Below are positions 51,343-58,166 of a stretch of DNA of 58,166 bases, in pieces. The translations under genes were made by a program, and so were the position numbers. The stretch covers positions 1 to 58,166 of the forward strand of contig CAYLOP010000005.1 in NCBI GenBank assembly GCA_964385305.1, given 5' to 3'. The first letter of the stretch is position 1. Each line of letters opens with the position of its first letter. The stretch is from CAYLOP01 sp964385305. Its GTDB lineage: Bacteria > Chloroflexota > Anaerolineae > Anaerolineales > E44-bin32. The notes under the pieces are model-generated. The model saw nothing but the letters and a program-made list of their open reading frames with translations. It did not search any database and had not been told where the DNA came from.

Positions 51343-52338
51343 TTGTTTGACAATTATCAACCCGAGGTAGCATTCGCACTCGAGAGTGTGCGCGCGGCGA
51401 CACGACTTTGCCGTGAGATCCGACACGAAACGGTTGTGGGGACCATGGTGAAGCTGGATCGCTCACCGGTAACGGTCGCAGATTATGCGTCTCAGGCTGT
51501 GATTGGCCGCTGGTTGGAGAATGCTTTTCCGGGCGATATTATCGTGGCCGAAGAGGACAGCACTGGGCTCACGGGGTCAAATGAAACCACCATGCTCGAC
51601 GCTGTGACAACCTATGTCTCACGCGTCCATCCTGATGTAACGAGTGTGGCCGTCTGCAAATGGATCGATCGCGGGCGCGGCGATATCGTTCAGCGGTATT
51701 GGGCGATCGACCCTATCGATGGGACCAAGGGCTTCCTGCGCGGCGGGCAGTACGTCGTGGCTTTGGCATTGGTGGAGCAGGGCGAGGCGGTGCTTGGCGT
51801 GCTGGGGTGCCCCAATCTCAACCAGCAGCTTGAGCCCGAGATAGATGGGCCAGGCAGCGTGGTCATCGCCGTGCGAGGGGAAGGCGCGTGGGTGACCGGT
51901 TTGGAGGGGGATTCGTTCTCACGCATGCAAGTCTCACGGCAGGAGGATCCCGCGCAGGCTCGCATCCTGCGCTCCTTTGAGGCGACCCATACCGACCCCG
52001 AAAAACTCGATCGGCTTGCGGCGAAGCTGGGGACGAGTCAGCCGCTGACCTTGATGGACAGCCAGGCGAAGTATGCCGTGCTGGCTGCCGGCAGCGCCGA
52101 ACTGCTGGTGAGAGTGTATGCGCCGGAGCGTTTGGATTACCTTGAAAACTCTTGGGATCACGCCGCGGGCGCGATCATTGTTGAGGAGGCAGGGGGAAAG
52201 GTGAGTGATTTGGACGGGACGCCCCTCGATTTCAGCCAGGGCGCGAAGATGATCAAGAATCGCGGCATCTTAGTCTCCAATGGCATTTTGCATGATGTGG
52301 TGTTGGAGGCACTGCAAAGGGTCGAGGCAGAAACTTGA
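51343..52338 (+). CDS. 3'(2'),5'-bisphosphate nucleotidase-like phosphatase
   Basis: A 331-residue inositol monophosphatase-fold enzyme that removes 3'-phosphate from PAP and similar compounds. Metal sites are visible: SPVTVADYASQ, IVAEEDS, WAIDPIDGTKGFLRGGQY and the late WDHAAGAIIVEEAGG. The start is a TTG at 51343 with TAGGAGG at the right distance; a longer frame from 51238 is rejected. The middle region with RGRGDIV is a long insertion of the HAL2/CysQ type. The next gene overlaps its stop. Confidence 0.92.
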   Translation: MFDNYQPEVAFALESVRAATRLCREIRHETVVGTMVKLDRSPVTVADYASQAVIGRWLENAFPGDIIVAEEDSTGLTGSNETTMLDAVTTYVSRVHPDVTSVAVCKWIDRGRGDIVQRYWAIDPIDGTKGFLRGGQYVVALALVEQGEAVLGVLGCPNLNQQLEPEIDGPGSVVIAVRGEGAWVTGLEGDSFSRMQVSRQEDPAQARILRSFEATHTDPEKLDRLAAKLGTSQPLTLMDSQAKYAVLAAGSAELLVRVYAPERLDYLENSWDHAAGAIIVEEAGGKVSDLDGTPLDFSQGAKMIKNRGILVSNGILHDVVLEALQRVEAET

Positions 52339-53861
52339 CCGCAGGTCGTATGAAATCTCGAACGCTGGATTGCCTGGCGTTGCTGTTTGTGGTCCTGGTC
52401 GCCGGTGGATCGGTGATCATCTCTGTGACCGTCTATGAAGGCATTCCTCATCTCGAAGATGAGTTTGCGAATCTCTGGCAAGCGGCGGTGATGGCGCGGG
52501 GCGAAATTTCACTTCCCTCACCCGAACTACCGAGTTCCTTCTTGGTGCCATTTGTCGTGGATCACGCCGGGCAGCGCTTTGGGAAATATCCACCCGGTTG
52601 GCCAGCGGTGCTCTCACTCGGTGTACGCATGGGCGCACCCTGGCTTGTGAACGCTTTGCTTACAGGATTGACGATCTGGTTGGTATACCGCCTGGGCTCG
52701 AAAATCGCCGGGCGTGGTGTGGGTTTGCTGGCGGCCGTGCTGGCGGGCAACTCCCCGATGACACTCATGCTTTCCGGCTCCCTGATGTCGCACATGCTGA
52801 GCCTCTTCCTCGCGACGGCATTTACATTGGCGTGGTTGGATCTCTTCATCTACAGGGCAGGGCGATCTGCGAGGATTTCTGCACCGAGATGGATATTGGT
52901 AGCGACGGGCGGGCTTTCGCTCGGATTACTCATCCTCACGCGCCCCCTGACGGCGTTCGGTGTGGCGCTTCCCTTTGCCGTGCATGGCATGATCATCTTG
53001 GTCCGGGGGCCCAAGAAAACGCGCTGGCACGTGCTGGCGACCGGGGGCCTCACGCTGAGCGTTGGAGCGCTCCTACTTGTATGGCAGGCTGCGCTGACCG
53101 GCGATCCGCTCCAGAACCCGTATGCCTTATGGTGGGACTACGATCGATTGGGTTTTGGACCCGGGATCGGCGTCACAGAGAACGGTCACAGCCTGTATCT
53201 GGCCTGGATCAATACCCGCTTCAGCCTGCGCGCCGGCCAGCATGACCTTTTTGGGTGGCCGTTTCTTTCGTGGATTTTCATACCATTTGGGCTGATCGCG
53301 CTCCGGCGCAATCGCGGCGCGTGGCTTCTCCTCGCCCTCACGCCGAGCTTGATCGGTGTTTATATCTTCTATTGGATCGGCTCCTGGCTCTACGGACCGC
53401 GCTATTACTTTGAGGCATTGCCCGGATTGGCGATCGTGAGCGCCGTTGGGGTCGCCTGGATTGGCGGGTGGTTGTCGGAGTCGCAACGGTTGGCTCACCT
53501 GCGGCGCCTGGCAGTCGGCGCGTTGATCGTGACACTACTCGGCCTGAACGTGCTCTTTTATCTGCCTGCGCGCGTGGGCGGCATGCGGGGATTGTATGGA
53601 ATCTCAAAGGAACCCATAGCAGCGCTCCAGGATCAAGATCTTGAGGGCGCGCTTATCCTGGTTCACGCCGATAGCTGGCATCGTTATGCCACGCTGCGTT
53701 TGCTCTCGCCTCCCTTTACGTCAAGGGATCTCCTCGTGGCTTGGTCGTTCAACTCTGCATGCGACGCGAGGGTGCAAGAGGCGTATGCGGATCGCATGAT
53801 CTATCACTACTATCCTAGCGAGCCAGACTCGATATACCGCAAAGCACGAACACAACCATGA
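52335..53861 (+). CDS. GT-C fold glycosyltransferase (GT39/ArnT-like) membrane protein
   Basis: A 508-residue protein with about 10-11 hydrophobic segments. After the first helix there is an acidic loop EDEFANLWQAAVM, as in GT-C enzymes that use lipid-linked sugars, then PPGWPAVL and a QNPYALWWDYDR loop. The start is a TTG overlapping the previous stop, or the ATG at 52350. The acceptor is unknown. Its stop overlaps the start of a PhoU fragment. Confidence 0.82.
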   Translation: MTAGRMKSRTLDCLALLFVVLVAGGSVIISVTVYEGIPHLEDEFANLWQAAVMARGEISLPSPELPSSFLVPFVVDHAGQRFGKYPPGWPAVLSLGVRMGAPWLVNALLTGLTIWLVYRLGSKIAGRGVGLLAAVLAGNSPMTLMLSGSLMSHMLSLFLATAFTLAWLDLFIYRAGRSARISAPRWILVATGGLSLGLLILTRPLTAFGVALPFAVHGMIILVRGPKKTRWHVLATGGLTLSVGALLLVWQAALTGDPLQNPYALWWDYDRLGFGPGIGVTENGHSLYLAWINTRFSLRAGQHDLFGWPFLSWIFIPFGLIALRRNRGAWLLLALTPSLIGVYIFYWIGSWLYGPRYYFEALPGLAIVSAVGVAWIGGWLSESQRLAHLRRLAVGALIVTLLGLNVLFYLPARVGGMRGLYGISKEPIAALQDQDLEGALILVHADSWHRYATLRLLSPPFTSRDLLVAWSFNSACDARVQEAYADRMIYHYYPSEPDSIYRKARTQP

Positions 53862-54046
53862 ATTTTTTAGACTTGTGGGGGCAAGCTTCGGAACGTGCTG
53901 CATCAGGCCTCTACCTGCTGTTTGTCGGGCATAACCTGGAACGCATCGCCGACCGTGTCACGAATCTAGCCGAGTGCGTGACCTTCATGTCGAGCGGGAA
54001 GATGAAGGAACTTAATCCAGAATCCGGAGAGTCGGCATGGAATTGA
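53858..54046 (+). pseudogene. PhoU C-terminal remnant
   Basis: A 62-residue frame that holds only the end of a PhoU domain: SGLYLLFVGHNLERIADRVTNLAECVTFMSSG. The first two-thirds of a PhoU repeat are missing, and the frame upstream has a stop. Its ATG overlaps the previous stop by ATGA, which may be chance. No phosphate transport gene is nearby. It is most likely a decayed phoU end, but a short expressed protein cannot be ruled out. Confidence 0.65.
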
Positions 54047-54126
54047 GGCAGTCGTGAGCGCATCGGTTAAGGGCAGCTACAGGATCGCCGCATGGAGATA
54101 TGCGGGTAATCATTTGAGCATGCCCA

Positions 54127-55383
54127 TTAATTCCCGGTATCGCCCCCCAGCCCGATGAAAAGTTCGACGTAATCCAGGAGATGGCGTGTGGTGAGGAAGT
54201 GTTCTCGGACGTGCTCTCGGCCTGCTACACCCATGCTCTCCGCCTCGGTGGGGTTGTCCAGCAGGTGAAGCGTTCTCTCGGCACACTGCTCGATCGTGTT
54301 GACCAGATAGCCCGTCTTCCCGTCGATCACCTGCAAAGGGATCCCGCCTACGTTTCCCCCCACCACCGGTTTGCCCTTCCACAGCGCCTCGGAGACCACC
54401 AGCCCGAAGCCTTCGCGCGTCGACTTCTGGATGACCACCTCCGATGCCGTTTGAAAACAACCAACCTCGTAGGCTCCCACACCGTGGAAGTTGTGCAGGA
54501 TGTGGATATCGTCATCCACGCCGGCATGGCGTGAAGTTTTATCAAGGTAGTACCATCCCTCCGGGTCATCGGAGGCCATCGAGCCCACGAGGGCGAGCTG
54601 AACGTCAGGGATTCTCTCCTTGACCAGCCGGTAGGCGTCGATGACTCCAAGTGGGTCTTTCCAGGGATCGAAGCGGCTCACTTGCGTGATGATAGGTCTG
54701 TTCCTATCCAGGCCAAATCCAGCCACCGTTTTATCGGCTTCCTCGCTGGGGATCGGGGCGTTCTTGGGGGAAAGCGGGTCGATGGTGGGCGCGATGAAAG
54801 CAAGGTGGTCGGTGTGGATTCCCGGATTGACGTAGTCTTGCAGGGTGAAGATCGCCGCATGGTAGGCGTTGATGTAGGGGGCGAAGAAATCCCAGAAAGC
54901 GGGGTTGGGTTGGGATGTGTCGATATGGCAGCGCCAAATCCATTGAGCCCCATCGCGTTCGTTATGGAAATGGAGCAAGCCGGCGGGCTGTGGATCGTGC
55001 ACCACGATGAAATCATACGCACCTTCGAGCTCTAGGGCATTGCGCTTGTTGAAAGATCTCCAAGTATCCTTCATAGCTTTCGTGAAGGGGATGTCCATGC
55101 CCTGCAAGCCATTGTGGCTGGCTTTGGTGACCGTGAAGAATTCGTCGCTTCCTCGGATGACCTGCCACTCAGCCTCCAATCCGATATCGCGCATAAGGGG
55201 GACGAGTGTCGTGAGGATTTCAGCCACCCCGCCTCCGAAAGCTGTGGCGTTGATGTGCAGGACGCGCGCGCCTTGCAGTGCAGCGGCGCGCGCGCGTAGC
55301 TGGTCGATTACCTCATCGCCCACGATCGGGCGGTAATTGTCCAGGCTCTTCGCTGTTACCTCTACACGTTCAAGCATGGGCAT
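54127..55383 (-). CDS. treT: Trehalose synthase-like glycosyltransferase (TreT type, GT4)
   Basis: A 418-residue GT4-family enzyme. TreT makes trehalose from an NDP-glucose and glucose. The sequence has HINATAFGGGVAEIL, VHDPQPAGLLHF, WRCHIDTS and the acceptor/donor motif TREGFGLVVSEALWKGKPVVGGNVGGIP (in part: REGFGLVVSEALW). Trehalose synthase and TreT are the close relatives. The start is ATG 55383 or 55377, after GGAAGGGAG. It is divergent from the LacI regulator and beside a sugar-binding lipoprotein, suggesting a trehalose or similar sugar locus. Confidence 0.86.
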   Translation of the reverse strand: MPMLERVEVTAKSLDNYRPIVGDEVIDQLRARAAALQGARVLHINATAFGGGVAEILTTLVPLMRDIGLEAEWQVIRGSDEFFTVTKASHNGLQGMDIPFTKAMKDTWRSFNKRNALELEGAYDFIVVHDPQPAGLLHFHNERDGAQWIWRCHIDTSQPNPAFWDFFAPYINAYHAAIFTLQDYVNPGIHTDHLAFIAPTIDPLSPKNAPIPSEEADKTVAGFGLDRNRPIITQVSRFDPWKDPLGVIDAYRLVKERIPDVQLALVGSMASDDPEGWYYLDKTSRHAGVDDDIHILHNFHGVGAYEVGCFQTASEVVIQKSTREGFGLVVSEALWKGKPVVGGNVGGIPLQVIDGKTGYLVNTIEQCAERTLHLLDNPTEAESMGVAGREHVREHFLTTRHLLDYVELFIGLGGDTGN

Positions 55384-55478
55384 TCTCCCTTCCCGTCCTC
55401 CTGGCGCTTGGCCTGCACGGAGGCGCGACTCCATACCATAAGGATAACTTAATCTCGAGCCCTAAGCCAATCTGCGGC

Positions 55479-55527
55479 TTGACAGCGGTCTGTACGGGTG
55501 CAATAATAATGCTAACACGTGTCAGCA
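55479..55527 (+). promoter_or_regulatory. Promoter and LacI-type operator of the regulator gene
   Basis: TTGACA (55479-55484) and AATAAT (55502-55507) are spaced by 17 bases. Just downstream, TGCTAACACGTGTCAGCA (55510-55527) is an 18-base palindrome with one mismatched pair, over the expected transcription start. Autorepression by the LacI protein at 55541 is inferred. Confidence 0.72.
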
Positions 55528-55540
55528 AACAGAGGAAGGC

Positions 55541-56587
55541 ATGCAAAAACGGGTTACTGCACGCGAAGTGGCGGAAGCGGCCGGGGTCTCACGGACCACG
55601 GTCTCCTTTGTCCTCAACGATGTCCCCGGCATGCGCATCAGCCAGGAGACACGTGAAAGTGTGCTCAAAGTTGCACAGCAATTAGGGTATCAGCCCAACA
55701 TCTCCGCCCAGCGCCTCGTTACGGGGCAGACGCACATCCTCGCTTATGTTGAACGGCAGACCCCTGAGAGAGCTTTTGCAGATGCTTTCCTGCCTCAGGT
55801 CCTGCGAGGTGTTCACGATGCTGCCTCAGGCTCCAATTATGAGGTGCTCTTTGCGCCGATCCCCCTTGAAAATGGCGCTAATCGCTGCGCCCGGCTGCTA
55901 CGCGGGGGTCATGTGGACGGTCTTATTCTCTCCGGTCCACGCTCCGATGACCTTGAGCTACGTCAACTGCTTGAAGGCGACGCTCCGCTCGTCTTACAGG
56001 GCCACTGGCCGGGCGTCTCGGTTGCCTCTGTCGATGTCGACAACACCGCTGCCGCTAAAATGGCCACCGAGCACCTGATCCACCTGGGGCACACAAATAT
56101 CGGCATGATCGTGCACGCACCGCTCGCTTACACGGCTGCTGCAGCCCGCTTGCAGGGCTATCAGGAGTCGGTTGAGGCCTCTGGGCTGCATGAATCAGCT
56201 GCTTGTGTTGCGTTGGCAGATTTCACACCCGCCAGTGGTGAGGTTGCCATGGAAGAACTACTCGCGTGCAAGATAATCCCGTCGGGGATCTTTGCTGGTA
56301 GCGACACGGTTGCGATCGGCGCAATGCGCGCCGCTAAGCGCAGAGGGTATCGCATCCCCCGAGACATCGCCTTTGTTGGCTTTGATGACATCCCCATGGC
56401 GGTATACCACGAACCACCGCTGACTTCTGTTCGCCTTCCGGCCTACGGGATCGGATGGGCCGCCGCCGACCTGCTGATTCGATGGATTTGCGAGGACGAT
56501 ATTCACGAACGCAACATCCTCTTGAAATCGGAACTTATCATTCGCGATTCATGTGGTGCACTGCCCGAGGAGATAACTGACAGCTGA
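55541..56587 (+). CDS. LacI-family sugar-responsive regulator
   Basis: A 348-residue LacI-type repressor: HTH TAREVAEAAGVSRTTVSFVLN at the start, hinge helix SAQRLVTGQTH, then a periplasmic-binding-like sensor domain with DVDNTAAAKMATEHLIHLGH and FVGFDDIPMA. The start has AGAGGAAGG upstream. It lies between divergent treT and a downstream sugar-binding lipoprotein, so it probably controls sugar uptake. The inducer is unknown. Confidence 0.93.
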   Translation: MQKRVTAREVAEAAGVSRTTVSFVLNDVPGMRISQETRESVLKVAQQLGYQPNISAQRLVTGQTHILAYVERQTPERAFADAFLPQVLRGVHDAASGSNYEVLFAPIPLENGANRCARLLRGGHVDGLILSGPRSDDLELRQLLEGDAPLVLQGHWPGVSVASVDVDNTAAAKMATEHLIHLGHTNIGMIVHAPLAYTAAAARLQGYQESVEASGLHESAACVALADFTPASGEVAMEELLACKIIPSGIFAGSDTVAIGAMRAAKRRGYRIPRDIAFVGFDDIPMAVYHEPPLTSVRLPAYGIGWAAADLLIRWICEDDIHERNILLKSELIIRDSCGALPEEITDS

Positions 56588-56728
56588 GTGAACTTCAATT
56601 TGAGACATGAGGAGTCGGGGTAGAGAAAGGGGTGTAAATGCAAAGTATGCACATGTGAGTAGGAGGGATTACGTGCATCGAAGCTTCTACAACTTCATTA
56701 CGATGTGTAAGAATTTTAGGAGGAGGAC

Positions 56729-58166
56729 ATGAAGAGGAAACTGTATTTGATGTTCTCACTCTTGGTTCTCATGGGATTGCTTGTTAGCGCATGCGCGCAA
56801 GCAACGCCCAAACCTGTCGAAAAACCCACGGAAGTACCAGCCCCAGCTGAACCCGCAGAACCTGCAGTTGCAATCGACTGCATGGGGGCGGCGGCGGGCG
56901 ACACGCTAACCGTGATGTACCAGTGGTCGGGAGCCGAAGAGGAGAAGATCAACGCCATCTTCAAGCCGTTTGTAGACGCATGCGGCGTGGAGATCGTGGC
57001 GGAGTCGACGCGTGACGCTGCGGTGCTGGATACCAAGGCGAAGAGCACGCCGCCCGATCTACTGTTCTGGCCGACCACGGCGCCCTTGACGCTCTACACG
57101 GATCAACTGCAGGACCTGGGCACGCTGGGAGCCGATGCCGGGAACTACGCCGACTTCTGGGTGGAACTGGGCACGGCGGCGGGGAAGTGGCTGGCGGTGC
57201 CGGTGAAAGCCGACATCAAGTCGATCATCTGGTACAGCCCGGTGCAGTTCGAGGCCTTTGGCTACGAAGTACCGACGACCTTCGCGGATCTGGAGGCGTT
57301 GGTGGATACGATGGTAGCCGATGGGAACGTGCCGTGGAGCATGGGGATGGAGAGCGGCGCGGGGACAGGTTGGACGGGCTCAGACTTCATCCAGGACTTG
57401 CTGCTCGTGCAGCAGGGTCCGGCGTACGTGATGGGCTTGATCGACGGGTCGATCGCGTACGATGATGCCGGCGTGGTGCAAGCTTATGAGACGTATGCGA
57501 AGTGGGCGACGGATGAGACCTACACAGTGGGTGGTGCGACGGGGACGGTGAGCACCGGTTTCCTGAACGCCATCTACAAGGTGTTCTCCGATCCGCCAGA
57601 GGCGATGATGGTGAAGCAGTCCGGCTTTGCAGGCGGGGAGGTCGTGAGTCAATACCCGGATCTGGAATACGGGATCGATTACGATTTCTTCGCGTTCCCT
57701 GGAGCGCAGGGGATGCAGGGCGGGGCGGACTTCCTGATGGCGTTTGGCGACTCGGCGGCTGCGAAGGCGATGGTGGCCTATCTGACCAGCGCAGAGGGTG
57801 CTGAAGCGTGGGCAGGTGCAGGTTTCGATCTCTCGCCCAACAAGAACGCCCTTGGCAAGTACCCCGATGAAGCCCTGGCGAAGAAGGCTGCCGCGCTGGC
57901 TGGCGCAGCAGGCTTCACGCCGGATCTTGGCGACACGATCCCAGCGCCGTTTGGCGAGACGGAATGGCGCGCGATCATCGAGGTAGTTCAGGGTGGCGAA
58001 GTTGCAACGGCACTGGCCGCTGCGGCCACCTCACAGAGAGAAGGTCTGGCGCTTGCTCCCAAGATCGACTGCATGGGCGCGGCGGCGGGCGACACGCTGA
58101 CCGTGATATATCAGTGGTCGGGAGCCGAAGAGGAGAAGATCAACGCCATCTTCAAGCCGTTTGTAG
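56729..58166 (+). CDS. Family 1 extracellular sugar-binding lipoprotein, possibly two tandem domains, truncated
   Basis: A gene open from an ATG at 56729 (AGGAGGAGG upstream) to the window end. A signal peptide with lipobox LVSAC is followed by a Pro/Glu/Ala-rich linker and a binding domain: YQWSGAEEEKINAIFKPF, then KSIIWYSPVQFEAFGYEVP and the late EGAEAWAGAGFDLSPNK, as in ABC sugar-binding proteins. After about residue 440 the sequence IDCMGAAAGDTLTV repeats that of residue 49 onward, so a second domain seems to begin. The ABC permeases should lie outside the window. Confidence 0.88.
   Translation, partial: MKRKLYLMFSLLVLMGLLVSACAQATPKPVEKPTEVPAPAEPAEPAVAIDCMGAAAGDTLTVMYQWSGAEEEKINAIFKPFVDACGVEIVAESTRDAAVLDTKAKSTPPDLLFWPTTAPLTLYTDQLQDLGTLGADAGNYADFWVELGTAAGKWLAVPVKADIKSIIWYSPVQFEAFGYEVPTTFADLEALVDTMVADGNVPWSMGMESGAGTGWTGSDFIQDLLLVQQGPAYVMGLIDGSIAYDDAGVVQAYETYAKWATDETYTVGGATGTVSTGFLNAIYKVFSDPPEAMMVKQSGFAGGEVVSQYPDLEYGIDYDFFAFPGAQGMQGGADFLMAFGDSAAAKAMVAYLTSAEGAEAWAGAGFDLSPNKNALGKYPDEALAKKAAALAGAAGFTPDLGDTIPAPFGETEWRAIIEVVQGGEVATALAAAATSQREGLALAPKIDCMGAAAGDTLTVIYQWSGAEEEKINAIFKPFV
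56873..56975 (+). repeat. First copy of a 103-base repeat
   Basis: This copy encodes the start of the binding domain. It differs from the second copy (58064-58166) at four positions by eye, and the final 55 bases are identical. Confidence 0.9.
58064..58166 (+). repeat. Second copy of a 103-base repeat, cut by the window end
   Basis: This copy encodes the start of an apparent second binding domain in the same frame. The last 55 bases match 56921-56975 exactly, so the contig end may be an assembly-graph break at the repeat. Confidence 0.85.

Noticed and set aside
1..58166. CRISPR array, transposase or prophage genes
   Set aside because: No regular repeat-spacer pattern, no transposase or integrase motif and no phage structural gene was found on either strand.

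Overview
The window looks like a chromosomal contig of an uncultured or environmental bacterium, most likely Chloroflexota (Anaerolineae-like). This is an inference from gene content: PdxS/PdxT vitamin B6 synthesis, a SpoIIIAA/Ycf45-like ATPase, many LiaF/PspC-type envelope proteins, a DUF711 protein, a PEP/pyruvate-binding protein without its usual partner domains, a TreT-type glycosyltransferase and a family 1 sugar-binding lipoprotein. No rRNA or tRNA is present to confirm it. Base composition is moderate (mid-50s % GC by eye), with a visibly richer island at about 37.0-40.4 kb. I see no insertion sequence, prophage or CRISPR array. Both ends cut genes, and the last 55 bases repeat exactly inside the window, so the right end is probably an assembly break.

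Layout. 1-4274 (minus): pdxS, an FMN-type split-barrel protein, pdxT, a GNAT-like protein and an R3H-type AAA ATPase in one tightly overlapping operon. 4451-6148 (plus): a YtrA-type GntR regulator with its repeat operator, a slipin and a DUF4177-like protein. An exact parS site follows at 6259-6274. 6724-10956: YhfC-type intramembrane protease, ABC exporter pair, exported zinc-ribbon protein and a membrane protein. 11071-15968: a methyltransferase fused to a Trm112-like zinc ribbon, then five LiaF/PspC-type envelope proteins. 16072-18843: homocysteine methyltransferase-like protein, YuiH-type molybdoenzyme and pcm. 18863-27920: PPDK_N-like protein, dnaN divergent from a GAF histidine kinase, MFS transporter, metallo-hydrolase and nth. 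28202-36323 (minus): galE, pcrA, a macro domain-TrmH-DUF711 operon and infC-rpmI-rplT.

36511-40464 (minus) is the most unusual part: a RecA-like ATPase with a degenerate Walker A, a small helical protein, a family B DNA polymerase with altered exonuclease and motif C residues, and a membrane protein, all preceded by an SOS-box-like sequence. A perfect SOS box lies at 48037-48052, exactly between the -35 and -10 of a LuxR-type regulator, so LexA-type control appears to be active in this genome. The cassette resembles in logic, though not in sequence family, the imuA-imuB-dnaE2 mutasome.

40661-53861 is mixed housekeeping: transporter, acyltransferase, GNAT, Yip1, aldo/keto reductase, AAC(3)-like protein, an XRE regulator with its membrane partner, a Gmad2 lipoprotein, a PQQ-type sugar dehydrogenase, CysQ-like phosphatase and GT-C transferase. 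53858-58166 holds a PhoU remnant and then a sugar locus: treT divergent from a LacI regulator with a clear promoter and operator, and a sugar-binding lipoprotein that begins to repeat itself at the window edge.
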